Origin: Methanotrichaceae archaeon
Lineage (GTDB): Archaea; Halobacteriota; Methanosarcinia; Methanotrichales; Methanotrichaceae
Assembly (NCBI GenBank): GCA_013178225.1
Contig: JABLXE010000007.1
Coordinates: forward strand, 62,001 to 126,000
Length of the DNA: 64,000 bases
Reading direction: 5' to 3'
Part shown: in pieces, positions 23,830-33,383 of the stretch
Numbering within the stretch: the first letter of the stretch is position 1
Layout of the letters: the number at the start of each line of letters is the position of its first letter
Position numbers and translations under genes: made by a program
Notes under the pieces: generated by a model
Databases searched by the model: none
What the model saw: only the letters and a program-made list of their open reading frames with translations
Told to the model about the DNA's origin: nothing

Positions 23830-26640
23830 ATGAAATCCATAATTATCAAGGGTGCTCGTGAGCACAACTTAAAGGGCATCACTGTAGAGCTTCCCCGAGA
23901 CCGGTTCATCGTGATCACCGGAGTCTCGGGCTCCGGCAAGTCCACTCTGGCTTTCGACACCATCTACGCCGAAGGGCAGCGCCGGTACGTGGAATCTCTT
24001 TCTGCCTACGCCCGCCAGTTTCTGGGGCAGATGGACAAGCCCGACGTGGACAGCATCGAAGGGCTCTCTCCGGCCATCTCCATTGAACAGAAGACCACCA
24101 CCAGAAACCCTCGCAGCACTGTGGGAACGGTGACCGAGATCTACGATTACCTGCGGCTGCTCTTTGCCAGGATCGGGGTTCCGCACTGTCCGGTTCACGA
24201 CATAAGAATCGAGTCCCAGACCGCGGAGAAGATTGCGGATAGCATCTGCCAGGATTCTGAGGGAACCGTGACCATCCTGGCTCCGGTGATCCGGCAGAAG
24301 AAGGGCACCTACGGGCAGCTTTTCCGCGATCTTTACGCCGAGGGGTTCGCCCGGGTGCGGGTAAACGGAGAGGTCCGCAGGACTGATGAGGAGATCGAGC
24401 TGGACCGCTACAAGAAGCACGATATCGATGTGGTGGTCGATAGGCTGGACCCCTGCGATGACCGGTCCCGCCTGGTGGAGGCCTGCGAGATCGCTCTTAG
24501 GAAGGCGGACGGGCTGCTGATTGCCTTGCAGGCCGATCAAAAAACGCAGCTCTACTCTGCTAAAATGGCCTGCCCCATCTGCGGCATGGCCTTCGAGGAG
24601 CTTCAGCCCCGCATGTTCTCCTTCAACAGTCCCTTTGGAGCCTGCGAGGCCTGCAACGGCCTGGGCATAAAGATGGAGTTCGATCCCGATCTGATCATCC
24701 CCGACCGGGAACTGTGCATCGCCGACGGGGCGGTGGCGCTATACCGCAATGCAGTCGACGGCTGGAGAGGACAGTATCTGGGAGCAGTGGCCCGCCATTT
24801 CGGATTCGATGTCTTCACGCCCATCGAGAAACTCAGCCAGGATCAGTACCAGGCTCTGATGTACGGCTCCGGCGAGCGCATCCAGTTCAACATGAGCATG
24901 AAGAACGGCGATGCCTACTGGTCTCACCAGGGCGAATGGGAGGGCCTAATCCCCCAGTCGGAGAGGCTGTACGCTCAGACCAGCTCCGATTACCGGCGGG
25001 AGGAGCTGGAGAAGTTCATGAAGGTTCTTCCCTGTCCGGTCTGTCGCGGCCGGAGGCTGAAGGCCAAGACCCTGTCGGTCCGCATAGCCGGAAAGTCGAT
25101 AGCGGATGTGACCGACTTATCGGTCTCGCAAAGCCTGAAGTTCTTCGAAAGCCTCGAGGCCGGACTCGGGCCCAGGGAGACCGAGATATCGAGACAGGTG
25201 TTAAAGGAGATCCGCTCCCGGCTGGGATTCTTGCAGCACGTGGGCCTCAGCTATCTGACCCTGTCCAGGAACGCCGGCACCCTCTCCGGCGGAGAGGCCC
25301 AGAGGATCAGGCTGGCAACGCAGATCGGCTCTAACCTGATGGGGGTGCTCTACGTCCTGGACGAGCCCTCCATCGGGCTTCACCAGCGCGACAACGCTCG
25401 CTTGATTGAGACCCTCAAAGAACTCCGGGACCTGGGGAACACCCTGATCGTGGTGGAGCACGATGAGGAGACCATCAGGAGCGCCGATTTCGTCCTGGAC
25501 ATAGGCCCCGGCGCCGGGATTCACGGAGGACACATAGTTGCCGCAGGAACTCCGCAGCAGATCGAAGAGAACCCTGAGTCGCTGACCGGACAGTACCTAT
25601 GCGGCAAGAAAAGCATCGAGATCCCCGCTTCACGCAGGAAGAGCGGCTCATTCATCCGCCTCCGGGGCTGCCGGGAGAACAACCTGAAGGACATCGATGT
25701 GGAGATTCCGATAGGCGTCATGACAGTGGTGACGGGAGTCTCAGGCTCAGGAAAGTCGACCCTCATCTACGACACGCTCTACCGGGCCCTGATGAAGCGG
25801 ATCTACAAGTCCTGCCAGACTCCTGGCGAATACGACCAGATCCTCTTCGACTCCGAGATCGACAAGGTCATAGTGATCGACCAGAGCCCGATTGGCAGGA
25901 CTCCAAGGTCCAATCCCGCCACCTACACCAAGGTCTTTGATCCCATCAGGCAGGCGTTTGCCGAGACCCGCGAGGCCAAGATCAGGGGCTACAAGGCAGG
26001 ACGGTTCTCCTTCAACCTGAAAGGGGGCCGCTGCGAGGCCTGCCAGGGCGACGGCCTGATCAAGATCGAGATGAACTTCCTGCCCGATGTCTACATCGAG
26101 TGCGACGAATGCAAGGGCAGCCGCTACAATCGCGAGACACTGGAGGTGAAGTACAGGGGAAAGTCCATCGCTGAGGTCCTGGACATGACGGTTGAGGAGG
26201 CAGCAGAGCACTTCCAGAATGTGCCCGCTATCAGGGGCAAGCTGGAGACCCTGGCCCGGGTGGGACTGGGCTACATCAAGCTGGGGCAGAGCTCGACCAC
26301 CCTTTCGGGCGGAGAGGCCCAGAGGATAAAGCTGACCCGCGAGCTGTCCAAGAAGGGCACCGGCCGGACCATTTACCTGCTGGATGAGCCCACCACCGGC
26401 CTTCACTTCGATGACGTGAAGAAGCTGATCGCCGTCCTGAGCGACCTCGTGGACAAAGGCAACACCGTGGTGGTGATCGAGCACAACCTGGACGTGATCA
26501 AGTCGGCAGACTGGGCAATCGACCTCGGGCCGGAGGGAGGAGACGAAGGCGGGAGAATCGTGGCCGCGGGAACTCCGGAGGACGTGGCTCAGGTGAAGGA
26601 GAGCCATACCGGCAGGTTCCTGACCAGGTTTTTCGACTGA
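23830..26640 (+). CDS. uvrA: UvrA excinuclease subunit
   Basis: DNA-damage-recognition ATPase of nucleotide excision repair. The 936 residues have the complete UvrA layout: first Walker A ([15 protein letters not shown], residue 32 on), a zinc-finger region with [11 protein letters not shown] signature LSGGEAQRI near 485, second Walker A near 640 ([15 protein letters not shown]), second zinc finger (CEACQGDG...CDECKG) and second [11 protein letters not shown] near 830, with Walker [11 protein letters not shown]. All motifs are intact. The gene diverges from uvrC, while uvrB lies 11.4 kb away, so the three genes do not form one operon. Confidence 0.97.
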   Translation: MKSIIIKGAREHNLKGITVELPRDRFIVITGVSGSGKSTLAFDTIYAEGQRRYVESLSAYARQFLGQMDKPDVDSIEGLSPAISIEQKTTTRNPRSTVGTVTEIYDYLRLLFARIGVPHCPVHDIRIESQTAEKIADSICQDSEGTVTILAPVIRQKKGTYGQLFRDLYAEGFARVRVNGEVRRTDEEIELDRYKKHDIDVVVDRLDPCDDRSRLVEACEIALRKADGLLIALQADQKTQLYSAKMACPICGMAFEELQPRMFSFNSPFGACEACNGLGIKMEFDPDLIIPDRELCIADGAVALYRNAVDGWRGQYLGAVARHFGFDVFTPIEKLSQDQYQALMYGSGERIQFNMSMKNGDAYWSHQGEWEGLIPQSERLYAQTSSDYRREELEKFMKVLPCPVCRGRRLKAKTLSVRIAGKSIADVTDLSVSQSLKFFESLEAGLGPRETEISRQVLKEIRSRLGFLQHVGLSYLTLSRNAGTLSGGEAQRIRLATQIGSNLMGVLYVLDEPSIGLHQRDNARLIETLKELRDLGNTLIVVEHDEETIRSADFVLDIGPGAGIHGGHIVAAGTPQQIEENPESLTGQYLCGKKSIEIPASRRKSGSFIRLRGCRENNLKDIDVEIPIGVMTVVTGVSGSGKSTLIYDTLYRALMKRIYKSCQTPGEYDQILFDSEIDKVIVIDQSPIGRTPRSNPATYTKVFDPIRQAFAETREAKIRGYKAGRFSFNLKGGRCEACQGDGLIKIEMNFLPDVYIECDECKGSRYNRETLEVKYRGKSIAEVLDMTVEEAAEHFQNVPAIRGKLETLARVGLGYIKLGQSSTTLSGGEAQRIKLTRELSKKGTGRTIYLLDEPTTGLHFDDVKKLIAVLSDLVDKGNTVVVIEHNLDVIKSADWAIDLGPEGGDEGGRIVAAGTPEDVAQVKESHTGRFLTRFFD

Positions 26641-26747
26641 ATGTATCCGCGAGCGCTCGCAACTTTTTTGGATCTCTTTTTAGCTCTCCATTTGTCTCCG
26701 GCCTTTTTCGAATCCTTTTTAGGTCAGGTCCGATCAATGGAGCACTC

Positions 26748-27437
26748 GTGAAGCTGGGCGTCTTATTTTCCGGCGGCAAGGACTCGGTCTTCGCCTGCCG
26801 CCGGGCCATGAAGAGGAACCAGGTGGCCTGCCTGATCACTCTGATATCCGAGAACCAGGACAGCTACATGTTTCACACCCCCAACATCGACCGGGCCGGC
26901 GTCCTGGCCGAGGCCATGGACATTCCCATTCTGGCCTGGACCACCAGGGGTGAAGAGGAGCTGGAGCTAGAGGACCTGAAGGCGGCCATCGCTCGTGCCA
27001 GAGAAGAGTACGGCATCCAGGGGGTCGTGACCGGCGCCATTGAGTCCGTTTATCAGTCCTCGAGGGTGCAGAGGATATGCCGGGATCTGGACCTGTGGTG
27101 CTTCAATCCCCTGTGGCAGATCGACCAGGTCGGTTACCTGAGGCTTCTTCTCCGAGAGGGCTTCCGGGTAATGATCATCGGCGTCTTCGCCTATCCGCTG
27201 GATGAATCCTGGCTGGGAAAAGAACTTGATGAAGAGGTCATCGAGAAGCTGGAGCGGCTGCAGAATAGATACAGGATCAACCCCTCTGGTGAGGGCGGAG
27301 AGCTGGAGACCTTCGTCCTCGACGGTCCCATTCTCAAGAAGAGAGTGGAGGTCGTGAAGTTCAGCAAAATCTACGACAACTACCGGGGATGCCTGCAGAT
27401 CGCCGATCTGCGGCTGGTGGAGAAGCTGGAGAAATGA
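26748..27437 (+). CDS. dph6: diphthine-ammonia ligase family protein (Dph6)
   Basis: ATP-dependent amidation of diphthine on translation elongation factor 2. The 229-residue protein opens with the PP-loop LFSGGKDSVFA and has the Dph6 segments VVTGAIESVYQSSRVQRICRD and GEGGELETFVLDGP. Start GTG 26748, preceded by ATGGAGC. Its TGA overlaps the ATG of a glutamine amidotransferase gene (ATGA). Known Dph6 uses ammonium directly, so coupling to an amidotransferase is unusual and suggests that glutamine may supply the ammonia here; that is inference. Confidence 0.9.
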   Translation: MKLGVLFSGGKDSVFACRRAMKRNQVACLITLISENQDSYMFHTPNIDRAGVLAEAMDIPILAWTTRGEEELELEDLKAAIARAREEYGIQGVVTGAIESVYQSSRVQRICRDLDLWCFNPLWQIDQVGYLRLLLREGFRVMIIGVFAYPLDESWLGKELDEEVIEKLERLQNRYRINPSGEGGELETFVLDGPILKKRVEVVKFSKIYDNYRGCLQIADLRLVEKLEK

Positions 27438-27988
27438 TGCTGATTGTGGACCTGTGCTATGAGAAGGACTCGCTCTCCCGGTACGAGTTCGTCGATCCGA
27501 TAGTGCAGGTGGTCCGGAAAAGCGGCAGAAGGTACCGGATAAGGCACTTCTCGGATTTGGGTGGCGGCGAAACCGATGCCGAAGGTGGCGTCATTCTCTG
27601 CGGGACCGCTCTCAAGGATAACTCCTATGCCGGACGAATTGAGGAGTTCTCCTGGATCAGGACGTTTGATGGACCCATTCTGGGAATCTGTGCCGGTATG
27701 CAGGTCATAGCTTCGGTCTTCGGGGGAAAGATCGTTCCCTGGCCGGAGATCGGCCTGAAGGAGATCCAGGTCATTTCCGAAACTCCTCTCCTGGGAGAGC
27801 CGCGCTCAATCACCGGCTATCATCTGCACAATTACGGAGTCGACCTTCCCCCGGATTTCGATCTGGTGGCGGGGTCTTCAGATAATGTGCAGGCCTTCAA
27901 GCGCCGGGGGCATCAGGTCTACGGCATAATATTTCATCCGGAAGTGAGAAATAAATGGATTATCGAGAGGTTTTGCCAGCTCGAATGA
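27434..27988 (+). CDS. class I glutamine amidotransferase domain protein
   Basis: 184 residues with the class I triad: nucleophile Cys86 in GICAGMQ, and His168 with Glu170 in FHPEVRN. An oxyanion region, GVILCGTALKDN, precedes it. It hydrolyses glutamine to ammonia for a partner synthetase. The start is ATG 27434, overlapping the dph6 stop. The coupled partner is the PP-loop ATPase Dph6, so the pair resembles a two-subunit GMP-synthetase-like arrangement. Similar in length to GuaA-type amidotransferase subunits; a second partner elsewhere (for example a GuaA synthetase subunit) is the main alternative. Confidence 0.85.
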   Translation: MMLIVDLCYEKDSLSRYEFVDPIVQVVRKSGRRYRIRHFSDLGGGETDAEGGVILCGTALKDNSYAGRIEEFSWIRTFDGPILGICAGMQVIASVFGGKIVPWPEIGLKEIQVISETPLLGEPRSITGYHLHNYGVDLPPDFDLVAGSSDNVQAFKRRGHQVYGIIFHPEVRNKWIIERFCQLE

Positions 27989-28006
27989 GTTTTTTATATA
28001 TAACTT

Positions 28007-28034
28007 TTATGAAAATTAAGTTATGAAAATTAAG
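28007..28034 (+). repeat. 14-bp perfect tandem duplication
   Basis: TTATGAAAATTAAG occurs twice back to back (28007-28020, 28021-28034), just after a T-rich stretch (27990-28000) that follows the amidotransferase stop. It lies in the gap between two converging genes; the upstream T-run may end transcription. Confidence 0.6.
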
Positions 28035-28129
28035 AAATTATATAATTGTTTCTGAGGCCCGATCTTTCAATCAGATCTCTCGCAAAAGACGTCTGAGGCA
28101 TGGCGGCCCCCAACTTCAAGAGGCATATC

Positions 28130-28420
28130 TCAGCTATCCGGGAGAATGTCACATATTCCCGGAGCATCCCCATTTGGAATGAGCTTATATCTCTTTTCGT
28201 CAACTTTCAACTCCACATGGTCCTTTACAGGTCTCGCGTCATAATTATGGGTCGCCAGATAGAAAGCAAGGTCCTCAACTGTCATTTTAGTATCCTCAAA
28301 TGAGAGGATCAGGCTCTTCAGCTCCGAGATATCTCCTTCTGATGCCGAGACTGCGGAAGATAGCATGGCAATTGCGACGATCTCGGTGATAAGCCTCATG
28401 CAGACCTTCAACGTTTCCAT
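28130..28420 (-). CDS. small secreted hypothetical protein
   Basis: 96 residues from ATG 28420 (or 89 from ATG 28399). The N terminus is a signal peptide (MRLITEIVAIAMLSSAVSAS). The mature part is acidic then mixed, with a compact C-terminal segment (VKDHVELKVDEKRYKLIPNG) suggesting two strands. No Cys pair or enzyme motif is evident. I do not recognise the family; the protein is probably extracytoplasmic. Confidence 0.6.
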   Translation of the reverse strand: METLKVCMRLITEIVAIAMLSSAVSASEGDISELKSLILSFEDTKMTVEDLAFYLATHNYDARPVKDHVELKVDEKRYKLIPNGDAPGICDILPDS

Positions 28421-28528
28421 CCTCTCATATCCCTCTGGAAGATCCGGATCTGCAGGCCAAGACTGAAATCCCTGGACATAAAATGCCTCTATTCATCTTT
28501 TCTGGATAAAGTGTGAATTAAAGGCCTA

Positions 28529-30415
28529 TCAAAGGTCTATCCCGAGGTCGGTCTTCAGGTCATCGCTCATGACCGCCCCATCCAATCTGCAATTGGCTAT
28601 ATTCTGCAATGTAAATTCGTCATATTTAATACGCTCAAGGTTGGCCCCGCTCATATCCACATCTATCATCATGATCATAGACAGGTCGGCGCCTCTGAGA
28701 TCTGCACCGGCCAGACTGACGTTCTTCAGCAGTATCAAGTTCAATTTGGCGTTCTTCAAATCAGCCCTGCTCAAGTTGACGTTCTGAATTAACATAGGTC
28801 CCAGCAGCTCCGCCCGCCCGAGCTTTGCAACAAAGAAATTCGCACCCTTCAGGTTCAATCCCAATAGCTGTGCTTCTGTTAGGTCAGCTCCGGCCAGATC
28901 TGCCCCATCCAGTGTCGTAGAGTCGAGTTTGGCTGAATTCAAATTGGCGCCCTTGAGTTCCGCATTGGAAAGGTCAGTCCCTCCTAGATTCGCTTTCCTC
29001 AGGTTTGCTCCAGTCAGGTTTGCTCTCATCATGTACGCCCTGGTGAGGTCAGCCTCGCTGAGATTGGCATAGCTCAGATTGGTCCCAAAGAACTCGGACC
29101 TGGACAGCTGGCTCCCAGACAGATCGCTGCCACTCAGGTCCGCCCAGCTCATCCTTGACGCTATGGCATTTGCTCGGACCATGTACAAGCCCCGCATATC
29201 GCAGCCCATCAGGTTAGCCCAGAATAGCCTGATGCCATTGAGATTTGCTCCCCTTAAGTCTGAATATTCCATACAGGTACCTGTGGCGTCCGCCATGGTG
29301 AGATTGGCTTCCACAAGCCGAGCCTGGTGCATCTCAGCATCATTCAGTTTGACATAGGAAAGGTCAGCCCGGCTGAGATCGGCACCTTCCATGCAGGCTC
29401 CAGTGGCTTTTGCTCCTTTAAGATCAGCGTCCTCCAACCTGGCTCCGCGAAATCCCGCATGCTCCAAGTCGGCGTAGGAGAGATCCGCCCGGCTGAGATC
29501 GGCATCTTTCATGCAGGCTGCGGTGGCTCTTACTCCCTTAAGGTCAGCCTCCACCAGCTTGGCTTCGTGAAACTCTGCATGCTCCAGGTTGGCATACGAA
29601 AGGTCGGCCCCGGATAGGTCGGAATGAGATAAGCCTGAGGCGGTAAGTGCAGAGCAAGACAGATTTGCATCGCTCAGGTTAGTGCTGGTGAAGTTGGAAA
29701 AAACAAGGTTGGAACGGCTCAGGTCTGAGCCCATAAATTTTGCCTCATAAGCCCGTGCCTCTGAAATATCAGAGCCCCGAAGGTCGGTCTCTGTTAGATC
29801 GGTGTTGATCAGATTGGTCCCCACCATGCTGCAGCAACTCATGTTTGCCCCAACAAGTCTGGAATTCTGCAAACAGGCACGATGCAAATGCGCGCCAATG
29901 AGGCTCGCATCGCTCAAATCCGAGCTGCTCAAGTTTGAAGCAGTCAGGTTTGCATAGTCAAGACTCGTGCCGACCAAAACGGCGTTGCTGAGGATGGCCT
30001 GAGACAGAAACGCTCCTGCAAGGTTAGCATTTGTCAAATTACTGCTAAAAAGATCGGACAATAACAGATTAGCTCCCTGAAGATCTGCCCAAAAAAGATT
30101 GGAACCACGAAGATAGGTCTGCGCCATATCGGCGTAGCTCAGATTGGCCCTGATAAGCTGTGAATCGCTTATGGTTGCGCCTATCAGGCTGGCATGGCAG
30201 AGAACGGCATCATTGAGATTGCATCGATTCAGGTTGGAGCGGTTTAGCTGCGCACCTTCCAGGTTCAGTCCGCTGAGATTTGAGCCGCTTAAATCGGAAC
30301 AGTCTCCGAGATTGTATCCGGAGGCCATGCCGTTTTCCATTGCCGAAGAAAGATGAAGAAGCAAGATGATGAGCAAGCAATTGATAGGGGCAAACCTTGC
30401 GGAAGGACTAACCAT
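28529..30415 (-). CDS. secreted or membrane-anchored pentapeptide-repeat protein
   Basis: 628 residues. After an N-terminal hydrophobic segment (CLLIILLLHLSSA, about residues 13-25) nearly the whole protein is tandem pentapeptides of the A-(D/N)-L-x-x type (e.g. ADLSYANLEHAEF), over 100 units from about residue 37 to 610. This predicts one very long right-handed four-sided beta-helix. Two 40-residue blocks around residues 280-360 are near-duplicates (DLSRADLSYADLEHAGF), pointing to recent internal expansion. The signal-like N terminus places it outside the membrane, unlike cytoplasmic gyrase-protecting members. Function is unknown; a surface structural or adhesive role is plausible. A GGAGGT box precedes the ATG by 13 bases. 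Confidence 0.85.
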   Translation of the reverse strand: MVSPSARFAPINCLLIILLLHLSSAMENGMASGYNLGDCSDLSGSNLSGLNLEGAQLNRSNLNRCNLNDAVLCHASLIGATISDSQLIRANLSYADMAQTYLRGSNLFWADLQGANLLLSDLFSSNLTNANLAGAFLSQAILSNAVLVGTSLDYANLTASNLSSSDLSDASLIGAHLHRACLQNSRLVGANMSCCSMVGTNLINTDLTETDLRGSDISEARAYEAKFMGSDLSRSNLVFSNFTSTNLSDANLSCSALTASGLSHSDLSGADLSYANLEHAEFHEAKLVEADLKGVRATAACMKDADLSRADLSYADLEHAGFRGARLEDADLKGAKATGACMEGADLSRADLSYVKLNDAEMHQARLVEANLTMADATGTCMEYSDLRGANLNGIRLFWANLMGCDMRGLYMVRANAIASRMSWADLSGSDLSGSQLSRSEFFGTNLSYANLSEADLTRAYMMRANLTGANLRKANLGGTDLSNAELKGANLNSAKLDSTTLDGADLAGADLTEAQLLGLNLKGANFFVAKLGRAELLGPMLIQNVNLSRADLKNAKLNLILLKNVSLAGADLRGADLSMIMMIDVDMSGANLERIKYDEFTLQNIANCRLDGAVMSDDLKTDLGIDL

Positions 30416-30702
30416 ACTAGATAATGTACCTCCATACTATTAAAATAAATTGATTGGGATTCGAGGAAATATTGATTAAATTTTATCGTTCCTAAGATCG
30501 TTATGGCCAGATGGCCTCATTGCGGTATTTTCATTTTGGCAGCAACGAAGCTCATTTCTCATATCCTAGCAATAGGAACAAGAGGTTCCCTAAGAGGCCG
30601 ACTGTCTGCAGTCTTGACAGCTTCTTGCCATGCGGTCGCGGCACAGGATCAGCCTGATTGGCAGCTCCTCTCTCAGCCGTCGCTACTGACAATTTCAGCC
30701 TG

Positions 30703-31200
30703 CTATTTCTCAAGTTCAATTGCATACTCGCAATATGTGTCTCCTGTGCACATTCTCTTGCTGTACCTGATGACATAGCGCGGATTCAGGCTCTGTACAG
30801 AGCTTTGGCAGAATTCCTGGCAATGGAATGGTGTTCCAGAAGTCGGCCCATACCCCACCCTCCGGTGGGCATTGAGCATGGGACAGCCAGTCAATCTCAC
30901 AATCATCCGGTCTTCGTTGGCCTCCAAGATTTCGCTTTCGAATCCGGGTCCCATAAGTATGGTCGAGATGATGCCGAAAGCGTCTTCGATCTCCTTGGCG
31001 TTCTTGGCCGGAAGTCCAAGGGATTCGGCCATGACCTTTGCCTCCTTTCCTCCTTCTGACATTATCACCTTCCAGATCTCATCGACCTTGTCGCCGATGA
31101 TCTGTCTCACCAGCATGTCATACACCACGGACTGGCTGTTTGCAGCTTTAGTAGCTATCTCCCAGCGAACCTGTGCTGGAATGTCCTCGGTACTTGCCAT
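30703..31200 (-). CDS. L-2-amino-thiazoline-4-carboxylate hydrolase-like protein
   Basis: 165 residues resembling archaeal proteins annotated as ATC-hydrolase family. It has an N-terminal helical region (IPAQVRWEIATKAANS), then DRMIVRLTGCPMLNAHRRVGYG, CQEFCQSSVQ and a C-terminal CTGDTYCEYAIEL. Conserved Cys residues near 105, 128, 132, 152 and 158 may bind metal or form the active site. Substrate in methanogens is unknown, so the name is a family label. ATG 31200 has GAGGTG six bases upstream; TATA-like ATTTAAATAC lies near 31234-31243. Divergent from the QueG-like gene. Confidence 0.65.
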   Translation of the reverse strand: MASTEDIPAQVRWEIATKAANSQSVVYDMLVRQIIGDKVDEIWKVIMSEGGKEAKVMAESLGLPAKNAKEIEDAFGIISTILMGPGFESEILEANEDRMIVRLTGCPMLNAHRRVGYGPTSGTPFHCQEFCQSSVQSLNPRYVIRYSKRMCTGDTYCEYAIELEK

Positions 31201-31270
31201 AAGGGCACCTCACTCAGTTGTATTACTGGTAGTATTTAAATATCTTATTGGAGAAATCTTCCCTGGGCAG

Positions 31271-31280
31271 AATATATTTA
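31271..31280 (+). promoter_or_regulatory. TATA box of the QueG-like gene
   Basis: AATATATTTA centred about 28 bases before ATG 31304. It predicts a leaderless or nearly leaderless transcript and supports that start over a much longer open frame upstream. Confidence 0.55.
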
Positions 31281-31303
31281 GCTACAAATTGAAGCTTCAG
31301 CCT

Positions 31304-32104
31304 ATGGATGATCTGAAGCGATCTCTGCTGCAAAGATGCAGAGATATGGAGATTCCGCTTGTGGGCGTGGCCAGCGCAGAGAGATGGCGGCATCCTCCAT
31401 TTCAGCCCTGGCCGCCGGAGGAGTTCCATCCACAATCCATCTTCCCTGAGGTCAGATCGGTGATAGTAATTGGTCTTCCAATCACCCTTCCGGTTTTGGA
31501 GACCTCTCCCTCAATCTACTATCACGAGATGTACCGGACGGTCAATTCTCTGCTGGATCAGTACACCTACCGGCTGGCAAATTTTCTCAACGAGAAAGGC
31601 TATCAATCGGTCTTCGTTCCTAGGGATGGATACGCCGGCATCGATGTGCTGCTGAAAAATCCGGTAGCTTTCTTCTCCCACCGTCACGCCGCCTTTTTGG
31701 CAGGTCTGGGAACCTTCGGGGTGAACAACATGCTCCTGACACCGAAGTACGGCCCCAGAGTTCGCTTCGGCTCCGTCTTAACCGCTGCCGAGATGCCGCC
31801 AGACCCGCTGCCAAAAGAGGACATCTGCACTCGCTGTCAGCTATGTGTGCGCATCTGCCCGGCCGGAGCTTTGAACGAGCTGGACTATCCAGATGGACTT
31901 ACCGATAAGAAAGCATGCGCCATTTACAGTGCCGAGCTGAACAGCAAGGGGATCTCGCCCTGCGGAGCATGCATCAAGGTCTGCCCGGTAGGCGAGGATC
32001 GGATCCTATTCGGCAGAGAGAACCCTGCGATCTATAGCCATTCGCATCTGAATCCTGAGAGACACAGGTCGTGGGATCATGTCCGGAAGTACGGTGGGAG
32101 ATGA
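31304..32104 (+). CDS. 4Fe-4S protein related to epoxyqueuosine reductase (QueG-like)
   Basis: 266 residues. The N-terminal half resembles the cobalamin-binding part of QueG-type proteins (ASAERWRHPPF; AFFSHRHAAFLAGLGTFGVNNMLLTPKYG). The C-terminal half carries two 4Fe-4S motifs, CTRCQLCVRICPAGAL and CGACIKVCP. It is shorter than bacterial QueG (about 350) and lacks the HEAT-like tail, and archaea use archaeosine rather than queuosine. It is therefore more likely a related corrinoid-activating or other iron-sulfur reductase. The start is set by the TATA box at 31271-31280. Confidence 0.8.
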   Translation: MDDLKRSLLQRCRDMEIPLVGVASAERWRHPPFQPWPPEEFHPQSIFPEVRSVIVIGLPITLPVLETSPSIYYHEMYRTVNSLLDQYTYRLANFLNEKGYQSVFVPRDGYAGIDVLLKNPVAFFSHRHAAFLAGLGTFGVNNMLLTPKYGPRVRFGSVLTAAEMPPDPLPKEDICTRCQLCVRICPAGALNELDYPDGLTDKKACAIYSAELNSKGISPCGACIKVCPVGEDRILFGRENPAIYSHSHLNPERHRSWDHVRKYGGR

Positions 32105-32396
32105 TCACCGTATTTTCGGAAAAAGCCTGTTGACACCGACTGATGTTTAAGCAATAGACAGATTATGGCTGGAATATCCATGCCAGATTGGGCATGGTCT
32201 GCCCTTCTCTTTTCCATCCAATTAGTTCTAGGTGTCATCAATGATCGGACTGGAGTCCTGCTGAATCAGAGTCAATATTTATATATTAATATTAAAACTT
32301 ATATCTAAAATATTGCCGACCATGTTTTAAAGATTCTGACCTCAACTACAAAATACTTTTTACTCAGTCTCCCCAATAGTCCATGAGCTGGTGTCC

Positions 32397-33119
32397 ATGA
32401 AATGCAACATAATTTTAGTGGCCCTGATCCTCTGCGGCTTTACGGCTGCAGCCATTGGGGCCGGGGACTCTGCAGATAATACTACGACATACTGGAATGA
32501 CCAGGGAGACCTCCTGATGCTTCAGTACGAGTTTGAAGATGCGCTAAACGCCTACAATAATTCCCTGATGATTAACGGATCTAACGTGCCTGCCTTGATC
32601 GGTCAGGGAAGAGCCTTTATAAATTTGGGCTTGAGCAACGAGTCTTTAAAAAGCTATGAGAGTGCCATATCAATAAGCCCCGGTAACGTCAAGGCCTGGA
32701 TCGGAAGAGGTATTGTTTTGCAGGATCTGGGCAGATACAATGAATCTCTTCAAAGCTATAATCGGGCTCTGGAATTGGACCCCGCAGATGCGTACGCTTT
32801 AAACGACAAAGCCTGGCTGTACTATAAGCGGGGGAACTACGAAGAGGCCATAACCAATGTGGACCGGGCGATAGATATCTTCAACAGCGGCTTGGCTGCA
32901 GCTCTTGATACCAAAGCTGTCGCACTGGCAGCATTGGGAAGAAACGAAGAGGCTCTTGAATACATCAACCAGGCTCTGGAGATCGACCCGCAGGATTCTA
33001 TTATCTGGATTCATAAGGGCAACATCCTGAAGGCATTGGGAAACACTTCTGGCTCAGAGGCAGCCTTCGCCAAAGTAAACGAGCTTCCGGTCCAAAACCT
33101 GAATAACGAAAGCGTTTAG
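32397..33119 (+). CDS. secreted TPR-repeat protein
   Basis: 240 residues with a signal peptide (MKCNIILVALILCGFTAAAIGAG) and then about six tetratricopeptide repeats from residue 30 to 235 (e.g. AWIGRGIVLQDLGRYNESLQSYNRALELDP and ALDTKAVALAALGRNEEALEYINQALEIDP in outline). TPRs are protein-binding scaffolds; outside the membrane they may organise envelope complexes. Potential N-glycosylation sequons (N-T-T, N-N-S, N-E-S) are frequent. ATG 32397 is preferred over GTG 32391. The upstream 290 bases are very AT-rich, with several TATA-like boxes. Confidence 0.85.
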   Translation: MKCNIILVALILCGFTAAAIGAGDSADNTTTYWNDQGDLLMLQYEFEDALNAYNNSLMINGSNVPALIGQGRAFINLGLSNESLKSYESAISISPGNVKAWIGRGIVLQDLGRYNESLQSYNRALELDPADAYALNDKAWLYYKRGNYEEAITNVDRAIDIFNSGLAAALDTKAVALAALGRNEEALEYINQALEIDPQDSIIWIHKGNILKALGNTSGSEAAFAKVNELPVQNLNNESV

Positions 33120-33383
33120 ACGCGGGGGTATCTTTGATTTGGTGCGGGCGAGGGAAGATCTGAAGACGAACAGCCAGGCGGACTTAAATGGCAGTCCAGC
33201 CTGCCCATTTTCATTGCTTTGCATGTTGTCCTGGCCTTCTAGAAAGCTGCAATGGAAGTCATCCATCGCATGCCGAGTACCTCCTATCTCACATGCCGCA
33301 TTTCGGAAAGCTGCCAGGACATGGTTTTTATAATCTCATGAAAGACCGTATGTTATGAACGGACATCCAAGAGGCTGTGCTAA

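Noticed and set aside
25747-26607. 286-codon open frame antisense to uvrA
   Set aside because: Mirror of a well-conserved uvrA region; no start signal or recognisable motif.
30872-31303. N-terminal extension of the QueG-like protein
   Set aside because: This part is antisense to the ATC-hydrolase-like gene, and a TATA box at 31271-31280 places the transcript start just before ATG 31304.
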